Shown: in pieces, positions 8,578 through 17,320 of the stretch | Numbering within the stretch: position 1 is the stretch's first letter | Layout: each line of letters begins with the position of its first letter | Source of the DNA: Bacillota bacterium | GTDB taxonomy: Bacteria; Vulcanimicrobiota; SpSt-956; JAKJGF01 | Direction of reading: 5' to 3' | NCBI GenBank assembly: GCA_022704525.1 | Contig: JAKJGF010000003.1 | Coordinates: 1 to 47,015 of the forward strand | Length of the DNA stretch: 47,015 nt | Notes under the pieces: generated by a model | What the model saw: only the letters and a program-made list of their open reading frames with translations | The model's database searches: none | What the model was told of the DNA's origin: nothing | Translations under genes and position numbers: made by a program

Positions 8578-8991
8578 ATGGCTAAAATCTTATTAATAGA
8601 TGAAAATATTTATATGTGTAGAATGATCAAAACATCTCTTATCATAGAAGGCCACGATGTATCTATAGCTATGAATGGACAAAAAGGGTTGGAACAAGCC
8701 CGTAAAGAAAAACCTGAGATCATATTTATAGATATAATCCATCCTGTTTCTTATGGCTTTGAATTGTGCAAACTCCTTAAAGAATCAGACGATACAAAAA
8801 ATATTCCTGTTGTAATTTTAAAATCAGGTAATGAAAAAGAAAATAGAGAAATGGCAAAACAGGCAGGTGCATCTGATTGCTTGACTGTGCCCTTCAAAGC
8901 TAAAGAAATTAGCAAAATAATAAAAAAATTAACAAAAACTTCTCCTTACTGTAAACAAAAAAAAAAATTGAAAAAGTCAGAACCTTTATAG
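8578..8991 (+). CDS. Degenerate response-regulator receiver domain
   Basis: This 137-residue CheY-like domain starts at the ATG at 8578 (GGAG about 10 nt upstream). It keeps the acidic pair as Asp-Glu in LLIDEN and the phosphoacceptor Asp in IIFIDIIHP. The switch Thr/Ser is a Lys (VVILKSG) and the conserved Lys of the KPF motif is a Val (LTVPF). Phosphorylation switching is therefore doubtful and it may act as a pseudo-receiver. Its frame ends 18 nt before the HEAT gene's ATG. An 11-A run at 8957-8967 joins it to the HEAT frame by a -1 change, so it may be the N-terminal domain of that protein. Confidence 0.8.
   Translation: MAKILLIDENIYMCRMIKTSLIIEGHDVSIAMNGQKGLEQARKEKPEIIFIDIIHPVSYGFELCKLLKESDDTKNIPVVILKSGNEKENREMAKQAGASDCLTVPFKAKEISKIIKKLTKTSPYCKQKKKLKKSEPL
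8957..8967 (+). promoter_or_regulatory. A11 homopolymer, candidate -1 frameshift or slippage site
   Basis: The receiver frame reads ...CAA AAA AAA AAA TTG and stops at 8991. The frame one base back reads ...AAA ATT GAA AAA GTC and runs without a stop into the HEAT gene. Upstream of the HEAT ATG this frame already encodes EKVRTFIERKEWEMIRKLG, which resembles the internal motifs of the same protein (for example LFAKRDWNNMISTG). The A-run is a suitable place for ribosomal -1 shifting, transcriptional slippage or an assembly error. Confidence 0.6.
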
Positions 8992-9008
8992 AAAGAAAAG
9001 AATGGGAG

Positions 9009-12000
9009 ATGATACGTAAACTGGGAAAAGCATCGGTAAAACCTCTCCTTGAGGCTTTAGCTGATGAAGACAGGGAAATACGAATGAATGCAGCAGAGGC
9101 TCTGGGCAAAATAAAAGATAAAACAGCAGTAGAACCTCTTATAAAAGTTTTAAAAGATAAAAATCGTAATGTAAGGGTAAAGGCAGTAAAAGCTCTGGGA
9201 ATCATAAAAGATAGTATAGCAGTAGATCCTCTCCTGGAAGCACTCAAGGATGAACACTGGGAAGTAAGAAGGAATTCCGCAGACGCCCTGGGACATATTG
9301 GCTATAAAAGAGCTGAAGATGAACTTATAAAAACTTTAAGTGATAAAGACTGGGAGGTTCGTGAACATGCTGCACATGCACTGAAACAACTTGGATGGTT
9401 TCCCTCATCAGATTTTGAAAAAGCAATTTTTTTATTTGCAAAGAGGGATTGGAATAATATGATCTCCACAGGAGAAGAAGGGATAAAAATTCTCCTGAAA
9501 GGTTTAATGGATCAGAACTGGGAAATTCGAAGGAATTCCACAAACACCCTCGGGAAAATGGGAAAAGATGCAGTAAAACCCCTTATAGAATTTAGAAAAT
9601 CTGACGATTTCTTTATTCGTACCAGTGTAGCAGAAGCTCTTGGTAAAATAGGCAGTAAAAAAGCAGTAAAATCTCTTTTAGAAATGATCCAGGATAAAGA
9701 TATATTTGTCCGTGCCAGTGTAGCAGAAAGTCTTGGCAAAATAGGCAGTAAAAAAGCAGTAAAACCTCTTTTAGAAATCCTAAAAGATAAAGACTGGTAT
9801 GTTCGAATAAAAGTAATTGAAGCTCTGGGTAATATAAAAGATGAACAGGCTGTAGAACCTCTCCTGAAAGTTCTGAAAGATGAAAAATTGGAAATTCAAA
9901 TAAAGATAATTGAAGCTCTGGGTAAAATTGGAGACAAAAAAGCTGTAAAACCCCTGATAGAAATCTTTAAAGATGAACACCCGGATATACTGAAATATCT
10001 GGGAGATAGTCTTGTAAAAATTGGAGAACCTGCAGTAAAATCACTAATAAACTTATTAAAATCAGCAAAAAAGAAAGAAGTCTTAAATTTAGTCAAACAA
10101 ACCATTCTAAGAATAGGAAGAAAAACTGTACCTCAATTAATAAAATCTCTGGATAAAGAAAACAGAGAAATTCAAATAGACATCTTAGAAATCCTGGATA
10201 AAATTGGAGATAAAAGAGCAACAAAATATTTTATATCAGCCCTGAAGGAAGATAATCTTCAGGATAAAGCAGTAAAAAGTCTGGTAAAAATAGGTAAAGA
10301 AGCTGTGCCTCAATTAATAAAAGCTTTAAAGGAAAAAGACCGAAAAATTCGAATAAATGTTTTAAAAGTTTTAATTATTACAGGTGACAACAGAGCAGTA
10401 AAACCACTTATAGAAGCTTTAAACGATGAAGATGTATCTCTTCGATATAAAGTAGTAAAAAAGCTTGTCCAAATAGGCTATAAAGCTGTACCTCATCTTC
10501 TAAAGGCTTTAAAAAATAAAAACAACCCTGTCAGAGTGAATGCAGTGGAAGCCATCGCAAAAATTCAAGATAAAAAAGCAAGAAGATCACTTATTCTATA
10601 TCTTAATGATAAAAATAGAACAGTGCGAAATAAAATCGTCCAGGTTCTTTCTAAAACAGATAAAGAGATATTACCATATCTTATAGATGCCCTCAGAAAC
10701 AGGAATAAAAATATCAGAGCCTGTGCGGCAGAAATACTTGGGAAAAAAAGAGAGAAAGAAACTATTAATCCTCTGGTAGAAACTTTAAAGGATAAAATCT
10801 TTTTTGTCAGAAAAAGAGCAGCAGAAGCCCTGAATAATATGGGATGGCAACCAGAAGATGAAACAGAACGAATCACTTATCTCTTTGCAAAAATGAACTG
10901 GGATGAACTTAAAAACAGTAAAGAAGCAGCAAAAGTCCTTATAGAAGGGCTAAAAGATGAAAACCGTTATATCCGAACAGATACTGCAAAGACCCTGGGA
11001 AATATAAGAGATAAGAGAGCAATAAAACCTCTTTTGAAGACATTGAAAGATAATATCTGGTATATAAGAAGAGCTTCTGCAGAAGCTCTTGAGCATATGA
11101 ATTGGGAACCTGTAAATAATACAGAAAAATTTCATTACCTCTTTGCCAAAAAAGACTGGGAAGGCTTAATAAAAATAGGAGAGAATCCATTAAATCTTTT
11201 AGTGAAAACATTAAAAGACAAGAACTCTTATATTCGCATAGATTGTGTAATCTCTCTGGGTAATCTGGGAGATAGAAAAGCATTGGAACCACTTCAAAAA
11301 GCTTTGAAAGATAAAGATAAAATTGTTAGAGAAAAAGCCAGAGAAGCCCTTAACAAAATCCAAGGATTAAAATATAGCACTTCAAATCCTGAATACATCA
11401 AACTTTACAGATCAATGGTAGAACTAATCTTTGAACATGAAGGAACTATTAAAGAAAAACAAAGAGAATTATTAAATAAAAAAAGACAGGAATGGCAATT
11501 ATGCCATCGAGAAGTAAAAATTATAGAGAAAGAAATAAAAAAAATTTTTATGCCCAAAAATTTTCTAAAAGAACTGGAGTCTATTGTCGTTATTGCACGT
11601 AACAGAAACTATAAAACAGAAGGAGTAAAAATAACACCTCTGGATAGTATAAAAGATATATTGGAAGAAATTAAGATTAAAAGTGAAGTATATGAAAAAG
11701 AGCTGGATTTTAACCCTGACGATACCACTGCATGGATTAATAAAGGACTGAATCTGGTTAAAGACGGAAAATACGAAGAAGCACTTGAATGTTATAATAT
11801 GGCACTGGAGCTTGATTCCGAAGACACCTCCGCCTGGGTAAATAAAGGAAATGCCCTTTCCAAACAGGGCAAATACGATATAGCCATAGAATGTTATGAT
11901 AAAGCTCTGGAATCGGGACATGAAGATACATCAGCATGGTTTAATAAAGCCAATGCTTTATCAAAAAAGGGAAAATATGATATAGCCATAGAATGTTATA

Positions 12001-12881
12001 ACAGGGCACTGGATTATGACCCTGAATATATTTCTGCTTACTTTAACAAAGGGAACAACCTGTTTAATCAGGGAAAATATAAAGATGCTATTGAATGTTA
12101 TAACAAGGTAATAGAACTTGACCCTGACGATACCACTGCATATTTTAACAAAGGCATTGCTCTGGACAAAGAGGGAAAATATAAAGATGCCATTGAATCT
12201 TATAACAGAGTTCTAAAGATTGAACCCAATCATACTAATGCATGGATTAATAAAGGGCTTGTCCTGGACAAGGAGGGAAAATATGAAGATGCCATTGAAT
12301 GTTATGAAAAAGCTATAACCCTTGACCCCAGAGACATATCTGCCAGAAATAACAAAGGCGTTGCTTTGATAAATGCCGGAAAATATGAAGAAGCAATTAA
12401 ATGTTATGATGAAGCTTTAGAAATTGACCCGGACTTTACTCTTGCCAGAAATAATAAAAAAATTGCCATAAATAAGCTGGAAAAATATAAAAAAATCATA
12501 TGTGACAGAGGTGATATGTTACTCAATCAGGAAAATTACAGAGATGCTATAAAATACTATAACAGGGTTTTAAAGATTGACTATAATTGTGCCGATGCCT
12601 GGAATAATAAAGGCATTGCCTTATTTAATCAGGGAAAATATGAAGAAGCAATCAAATGTTATAATAAATCTTTAAGAATTGAACCGAAATATGGGGATTC
12701 CTGGTACTATAAAGGAATAGCTTTATTTAATCAAGGAAAATATGAAGAAGCAATTAAATGTTGTGATACAGCATTATATATATCAACCTGTGAATTCCTG
12801 CTACCTGAATGTAAAATTAAATCTAAAAAAATAGAACTCTTTAGATTAAAAATTGTAAAACTAATTCGAGACAATCTTTAG
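9009..12881 (+). CDS. HEAT-repeat and TPR scaffold protein
   Basis: The 1290-residue protein has about 20 HEAT/PBS-lyase repeats (pattern AVKPLLEAL..D....VR..A.EALGKIGD) in residues 1-790, broken by three copies of a (L)FAKxxWexx module. A charged linker of ~110 residues follows, then about 10 TPR units (pattern NKGxALxxxGKYEEAIECYNKAL) to about residue 1270. Both solenoids are protein-interaction surfaces, without catalytic motifs, signal peptide or membrane helix, so it should be a cytoplasmic scaffold. The ATG at 9009 has only GGGAG immediately adjacent, and coding similarity extends upstream to about 8967, so the true N-terminus is probably the receiver domain (see the A11 site). Confidence 0.88.
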   Translation: MIRKLGKASVKPLLEALADEDREIRMNAAEALGKIKDKTAVEPLIKVLKDKNRNVRVKAVKALGIIKDSIAVDPLLEALKDEHWEVRRNSADALGHIGYKRAEDELIKTLSDKDWEVREHAAHALKQLGWFPSSDFEKAIFLFAKRDWNNMISTGEEGIKILLKGLMDQNWEIRRNSTNTLGKMGKDAVKPLIEFRKSDDFFIRTSVAEALGKIGSKKAVKSLLEMIQDKDIFVRASVAESLGKIGSKKAVKPLLEILKDKDWYVRIKVIEALGNIKDEQAVEPLLKVLKDEKLEIQIKIIEALGKIGDKKAVKPLIEIFKDEHPDILKYLGDSLVKIGEPAVKSLINLLKSAKKKEVLNLVKQTILRIGRKTVPQLIKSLDKENREIQIDILEILDKIGDKRATKYFISALKEDNLQDKAVKSLVKIGKEAVPQLIKALKEKDRKIRINVLKVLIITGDNRAVKPLIEALNDEDVSLRYKVVKKLVQIGYKAVPHLLKALKNKNNPVRVNAVEAIAKIQDKKARRSLILYLNDKNRTVRNKIVQVLSKTDKEILPYLIDALRNRNKNIRACAAEILGKKREKETINPLVETLKDKIFFVRKRAAEALNNMGWQPEDETERITYLFAKMNWDELKNSKEAAKVLIEGLKDENRYIRTDTAKTLGNIRDKRAIKPLLKTLKDNIWYIRRASAEALEHMNWEPVNNTEKFHYLFAKKDWEGLIKIGENPLNLLVKTLKDKNSYIRIDCVISLGNLGDRKALEPLQKALKDKDKIVREKAREALNKIQGLKYSTSNPEYIKLYRSMVELIFEHEGTIKEKQRELLNKKRQEWQLCHREVKIIEKEIKKIFMPKNFLKELESIVVIARNRNYKTEGVKITPLDSIKDILEEIKIKSEVYEKELDFNPDDTTAWINKGLNLVKDGKYEEALECYNMALELDSEDTSAWVNKGNALSKQGKYDIAIECYDKALESGHEDTSAWFNKANALSKKGKYDIAIECYNRALDYDPEYISAYFNKGNNLFNQGKYKDAIECYNKVIELDPDDTTAYFNKGIALDKEGKYKDAIESYNRVLKIEPNHTNAWINKGLVLDKEGKYEDAIECYEKAITLDPRDISARNNKGVALINAGKYEEAIKCYDEALEIDPDFTLARNNKKIAINKLEKYKKIICDRGDMLLNQENYRDAIKYYNRVLKIDYNCADAWNNKGIALFNQGKYEEAIKCYNKSLRIEPKYGDSWYYKGIALFNQGKYEEAIKCCDTALYISTCEFLLPECKIKSKKIELFRLKIVKLIRDNL

Positions 12882-12889
12882 TGAGGCAA

Positions 12890-13099
12890 TTATCTATTCA
12901 TTCTACTTCCATCCAAGTAAGACATAATTAATTTTATCTCTTCCTGCATCTGTTCTACTCTATTTCTGGCGAGTTCCCGGAAATGACCTTCACTTTCTGC
13001 TGAGCCCAGGGTTTCATGAAAAATGTCACTTATGGATTTATTTGGAGCTATTTGAATAAGTTTTTTTAGTTTTTCATCACTTAATTGCTTAAGATTCAT
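12890..13099 (-). CDS. Small protein of unknown function
   Basis: A 69-residue polar, helical protein that I do not recognise. The start at 13099 (MNLKQLSD) is chosen because GGGGTGAG lies 8 nt upstream, and the longer frame from 13123 would place its start before this Shine-Dalgarno sequence. It is encoded convergent to the HEAT-TPR gene, 8 nt apart from its 3' end, and 97 nt downstream of the end of the large TPR gene on the same strand. Conservative charge patterning (KIIQIAPNKSISD) suggests a real gene, but no function is indicated. Confidence 0.5.
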   Translation of the reverse strand: MNLKQLSDEKLKKLIQIAPNKSISDIFHETLGSAESEGHFRELARNRVEQMQEEIKLIMSYLDGSRMNR

Positions 13100-13196
13100 A
13101 GAAAAACTCACCCCGATAATCAATTAATATCAAAATAATTCCCCTCTTAAATAATAACATTGAATCATATACAATTCAATAGATTTATTAATATTT

Positions 13197-16022
13197 TTAT
13201 TTCCTTTTTTTATTTCCTTTTCTCTTATGCGAAGATTTTCTCCGGCTATCCATTTTCTTTTTTAATGCTAAAGAATATTCTTCTAAACTCCTTAAATAAT
13301 TTTCATTATCCGGAGAAAGTTCTATGGCATTTTCAGCAGATTCTACAGCCAGATCGAACTTGCCCAGACTATAATAAGCAAGAGATAAATTATAGTGGGC
13401 ATTAGCAAAATTCGGCACTTCTTCAATAGCTATTTTATATTCCTTTATAGAAAGATTGAATTTACCAAGATTGTAATATACACATCCCAGATTATTATGA
13501 GCCAGTGCAAAGGATGGATCAAGTTCTATTGATTTCTTATGGTTAATAAGAGCTTTTTCAAGATCTCCCAGGCTGTAATAAACTTCACCAAGAGTATTAT
13601 AAACTTTAGGATTATTGGGCATTAACTCAAGAGACCTGTTATAAGCTTCCATAGCTTTTGTAAAGAGGGAAAGTTTTTGATAAGCACTTCCCAGATTAGA
13701 ATAAGCAAGATCATATAAAGGATTTAATTCTATTGCTTTTTTATAATACTCCACGGCTTTTTCAAGATTACCCACACCACAATAGTAACATCCGAGATTA
13801 TTTAATGCTACAGGATAATAAGGAAATAATTCTATTGCTTTTTCATATTTTTCTCTGGCTTCTTCAATATATTCACAGCTATATAGAAATTCTCCGTAAC
13901 TGTTATATAAAAAAGCCTGATCCGGGTTTTTGCCAAGAGCTATTTTATAAATTTTCATAGCTTCAGAAGTCTTTCCAAGTCTATGAAATGAAAGAGCCAA
14001 ATTTTCCCAGGCGATTAGATAATTTGGAGCAAGCTCTATAGTTTTGTTATAAAGTTCTATAGCTTTAGTAAAATCTTCAAAATTATAATAAATAGTTCCT
14101 AAATTATTATATGCAGGATAATAGGAGGCATCAAGTTGAATAGCCTTTTTATAATGAGTAATAGACAGATCAATTTTATTCTGATCATAATAAATCTCTC
14201 CAAGGCTCTTATAAATAAAAGCATCAGAAATACCAAGATCAATAAGAGAATTGTATTCTTTTATTGCATCATCCAGTCTGTGTAATCTATAATAAATAGA
14301 TGCAAGATTGAGATGGGCCAGAGCAAACCGTGGATTTAATTCTATGGCATGTTTATACTGCTCTCCTGCTTCCTGAAGTTTTTCCTGTCTGAAATAAACA
14401 CATCCAAGGTTATTATATGCCATAGTATAATCTTTATCCAATTCTATAGCAAGTTTAAATTCTTCTTCTGCTTCTTTAAATTTTTCTAGCTGCAAATAAA
14501 GCTGACCGAGTTTATTGTGTATATTTGGAACATCAGGAGCAATAGCCAGGGCCTTCAGATAATTATTTAAAGCTTCATCAAATTTTCCCTGTTCATGATA
14601 AATTTTACCGAGTCCACTGTAGGCAACCATATCAGCAGGATCTTTTTCAATCAAATTCTTATATTCTTCCATAGCCTGCTCAAGGTGTCCCTGATTTCTA
14701 TAAGCCAGAGCAATATTTCTCCGTATAGTTGCGCAATCCGGTTCCAATTCAAGGGCTTTTTTAAAGTAATCGATAGATTCATCAATATTACCCTGCTCAT
14801 AAAGAACCAGAGCAAGATCATTATAGGACATGGAATAATCAGGTTCCAATTCAATTAATTTCCTGTATTCTTCAATAGCCCGATCAAATTTCTTCATTTC
14901 ATAATAGGTATTGGCAAGGTTTCTATGGCCATCTACCAGCTCAGGTTCTAATTGAAGTGCTTTTTTATATTCACTTATAGCTTTTTCAAAATCTCCTTTC
15001 TGATAATAAACTAAACCAAGGTTATTCCTTATGATAGAATCATCAGGATTTATATCAATAGCCATGTTATATTCTTCTATAGCCAGGTCATATTGCCTGG
15101 ATAAATAATAAGTATATCCAAGGTCATTTCTTATTCGTGAATCATTAGGAGCAAACTGAATAGCTTTTTTATAATTTTCTATAGCTTCTGTAAACTGTCC
15201 CTGAGAGCGATAAGTACAGGCAAGATTATAATAAGTAATGGGATAATCAGACCGAAGATCTATAGCTTTCTTATAATTCTTCAAGGATTCCTCAACATCA
15301 CCCAGTTCAAGATAACAGAGGCCAAGGTTATTATAAGCAGAAGCCATATCTGGCTCAAAAGAAAGAGCTTTTTTGTACTCTTCTGTAGCTTCTCTGTATT
15401 TACCCTCATTATAAAATATAAGTCCCCGGGAATTATGTTCGATAGCTTTTGATGCATTTTCTTCAAGATGTTTAAGCCGTTCATCGATTATTTTATTATA
15501 AAGAAACGTTTTATTAGAATAAAGAGCTTCATAGGATATCTCATAGAGTTCAGGAAAGGAACCTCTGATAAACTTTTGAAGTGCTTCCTGTTTTTCAGGG
15601 GAAGAAGGAGTAAGGAGAAATTTTTCACGGTTCTTAATCACATGTTCCGGAAGTTCCAGATTATAAAAAAAATCATTCCTCGTAGTTTCAAATAAACACT
15701 TATTACATCTGTATATATATATCCTGGATGGTATATTGGGAATAGTTTTGGGAGGAATTTCAGACTGTCCTGATGATATGGCTTTTTCAGTCAAAGTTTC
15801 TATATCACATAGTTCATCAGCTGATCTTACTATTTCCTCTACAGGCCCTTGAAATACTTTCTCTTTGGAATCTTCGTGCTTAAAATAACTATCTATCTTA
15901 CGAAATAATTGTTCCTTTATTTTTTTAAATTCAGGAAGCTTTTCTTTACGATACAGTAATAGTTCTTTTTTAATTGTCTTATGTCCACAAATAGGACATT
16001 TGCCAAATATAGTTCCTAACAT
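13197..16022 (-). CDS. Large TPR protein with N-terminal zinc ribbon
   Basis: The protein (941 residues) begins with CPICGHKT and has a second Cys pair, CNKC, about 95 residues further on, so one discontinuous zinc ribbon is likely. Residues ~185-900 contain about 20 near-canonical TPRs (pattern AYNNLGxxYYxxGxFxxAIEEYKKAIELxP). The C-terminal ~25 residues are strongly basic (RRKSSHKRKGNKKRK). It should be a cytoplasmic protein-binding superhelix. The start at 16022 (MLGTIFGK) has AGGGG 7 nt upstream. The upstream-extended frame to 16052 has no such signal. It sits 63 nt downstream of the Hfq-like gene. Confidence 0.9.
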   Translation of the reverse strand: MLGTIFGKCPICGHKTIKKELLLYRKEKLPEFKKIKEQLFRKIDSYFKHEDSKEKVFQGPVEEIVRSADELCDIETLTEKAISSGQSEIPPKTIPNIPSRIYIYRCNKCLFETTRNDFFYNLELPEHVIKNREKFLLTPSSPEKQEALQKFIRGSFPELYEISYEALYSNKTFLYNKIIDERLKHLEENASKAIEHNSRGLIFYNEGKYREATEEYKKALSFEPDMASAYNNLGLCYLELGDVEESLKNYKKAIDLRSDYPITYYNLACTYRSQGQFTEAIENYKKAIQFAPNDSRIRNDLGYTYYLSRQYDLAIEEYNMAIDINPDDSIIRNNLGLVYYQKGDFEKAISEYKKALQLEPELVDGHRNLANTYYEMKKFDRAIEEYRKLIELEPDYSMSYNDLALVLYEQGNIDESIDYFKKALELEPDCATIRRNIALAYRNQGHLEQAMEEYKNLIEKDPADMVAYSGLGKIYHEQGKFDEALNNYLKALAIAPDVPNIHNKLGQLYLQLEKFKEAEEEFKLAIELDKDYTMAYNNLGCVYFRQEKLQEAGEQYKHAIELNPRFALAHLNLASIYYRLHRLDDAIKEYNSLIDLGISDAFIYKSLGEIYYDQNKIDLSITHYKKAIQLDASYYPAYNNLGTIYYNFEDFTKAIELYNKTIELAPNYLIAWENLALSFHRLGKTSEAMKIYKIALGKNPDQAFLYNSYGEFLYSCEYIEEAREKYEKAIELFPYYPVALNNLGCYYCGVGNLEKAVEYYKKAIELNPLYDLAYSNLGSAYQKLSLFTKAMEAYNRSLELMPNNPKVYNTLGEVYYSLGDLEKALINHKKSIELDPSFALAHNNLGCVYYNLGKFNLSIKEYKIAIEEVPNFANAHYNLSLAYYSLGKFDLAVESAENAIELSPDNENYLRSLEEYSLALKKKMDSRRKSSHKRKGNKKRK

Positions 16023-16085
16023 ACAGTTCCCCTGAAAAATAAGATTAAGCAAAAAAGAGAGAGATAATCAGCAAGGGAAGTTATA

Positions 16086-16325
16086 TTAACAGGCACTATA
16101 ACCTTTAATGGCATGTCTATAAATAAGACACTCTTTTTTATCTGAAAGGGAAATCATTATATTCCAGCGATCAAACCACTCAATAGAACCTTTACATTTT
16201 TCTCCATCTCTGAATATAATCTCTATCTCTTTATTTGCTTCTTTAATATCTTTGAAAAACTTTGTTGTCAGTTTTTCCTCTTCATTTTCTTCTTCCTTTG
16301 TGTTGTCAAGTTTTTCTTCACACAT
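16086..16325 (-). CDS. hfq: Hfq-like Sm-fold RNA chaperone with acidic N-terminal extension
   Basis: The 79-residue protein ends with a 50-residue Sm-like domain. IEIIFRDGEKCKGSIEWFD matches the Hfq Sm1 strand-turn-strand pattern (INGxxLxGxIxxFD), and IYRHAIKGYS matches the Sm2 motif YKHAIS. Hfq hexamers bind A-rich and U-rich RNA and help sRNA pairing. Here the Sm2 Tyr and His are conserved, Lys is Arg, and Phe39 is replaced by Trp (IEWFDRW). An acidic head of ~25 residues (KEEENEEEK) replaces the usual short N-terminus, and the conserved Gln of helix 1 is not evident. GGAGG lies before the ATG. I call it Hfq-like rather than certain Hfq. Confidence 0.7.
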   Translation of the reverse strand: MCEEKLDNTKEEENEEEKLTTKFFKDIKEANKEIEIIFRDGEKCKGSIEWFDRWNIMISLSDKKECLIYRHAIKGYSAC

Positions 16326-16401
16326 AAAAATCCTCCAAAAGATTCTCTTTCTAATTAAATCTTTATTTAATCAAATTTTACAGGGTTTGTCAAATTTCTT
16401 G

Positions 16402-16520
16402 ATTAAATTATTATTAGCTATCAGCTTTCAACCCTCAGCTTTCAGCTTTTTCTTTAAGCTGATTGCTGATTGCTTTAAACATAAAAGATTTATTTTTACT
16501 GAAGCTAATAATTTAACAAT
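16402..16520. repeat. MITE-like dispersed element, copy 1
   Basis: This intergenic ~119-bp element opens with ATTAAATTATTATTAGCT and closes with AGCTAATAATTTAACAATA, which are near inverted repeats. Between them is a hairpin-prone core of AGCTTTCAGC / GCTGATTGCTG segments. It matches the reverse complement of the element at 30238-30322 from end to end, with indels, and includes a shared GCTTTAAACATAA block. Confidence 0.65.
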
Positions 16521-16547
16521 AATGAAAATTCCTATGCATATAAATTA

Positions 16548-17294
16548 TCAGGGACTGGATCGCAGAAATACGATATCATTTCTTTCCAGAAAAAGGGCTA
16601 TAGAAGAGCCGGGAATTACAAGTGATAGAGTGCCTTTACTATCTTTTGTAAGACTCCCTGTAGCATAAATAAGACCCACCATATCACCATTGGAATCAAA
16701 CATACCTGAACCTGAACTACCTGGCTTTATATTCATTATAAATCCCATTACTTCACGGCCATTATCATTTAAAACTTTATATAGCAGTCTTCCTGAAGAT
16801 ATATTATTCCAGGGAGATTCCGGATTTACTGAGGCATAAAAAATATCTCCCGAATTCAAAAAACCTCCGGCTTTTATCTTTGTAAGGGGGGCAAATTTTT
16901 TCTTTTCATAAGGTTTTATGATAGCAAGATCCCGCCATTCATCTACTGCTACAACCTTGGCCGGATAAGAATTCTTTTCCCCATTACAGAGAAGCACTAT
17001 ATTTATAGAATCAGCAACCTTTGAAGAAGATCTGCCATAACGGGCAGCAGTATCTTTACTGAGAGATAAACTATGATAACAGGTAAGGACATGGCCTTCT
17101 TCAGAAACAAGGACTCCCAGGGAATTACTCTCTTCTATGGGAATAGTGGTCCTGTTTTTAGTAACAGTCCAGAAAAAATTAATTCTTACTATGGAATTAT
17201 TTATAACATTAAGAGTTTCATTTTCCTGACTGCTGGAAACAGCTTTAAATATAACAAGACATAATAAAAACAAAAGAAATATTTTATATTTCAT
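16548..17294 (-). CDS. Exported trypsin-like serine protease
   Basis: The protein (248 residues) has a signal peptide (1-22) and a chymotrypsin-fold protease domain. The catalytic triad is His74 (HVLTCYHSL), Asp122 (WRDLAII) and Ser194 in GSSGSG, a variant of the usual GNSGG. No PDZ domain follows, so it is shorter than DegP/HtrA, closer to simple extracytoplasmic trypsin-like proteins of the S1C type. The likely role is cleavage of misfolded or regulatory extracytoplasmic proteins. It is 26 nt downstream of the membrane protein gene on the same strand and may be cotranscribed. The upstream Shine-Dalgarno sequence is weak. Confidence 0.85.
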   Translation of the reverse strand: MKYKIFLLFLLCLVIFKAVSSSQENETLNVINNSIVRINFFWTVTKNRTTIPIEESNSLGVLVSEEGHVLTCYHSLSLSKDTAARYGRSSSKVADSINIVLLCNGEKNSYPAKVVAVDEWRDLAIIKPYEKKKFAPLTKIKAGGFLNSGDIFYASVNPESPWNNISSGRLLYKVLNDNGREVMGFIMNIKPGSSGSGMFDSNGDMVGLIYATGSLTKDSKGTLSLVIPGSSIALFLERNDIVFLRSSP

Positions 17295-17320
17295 AATATC
17301 ACACTTAATAAAGTCAGAAT

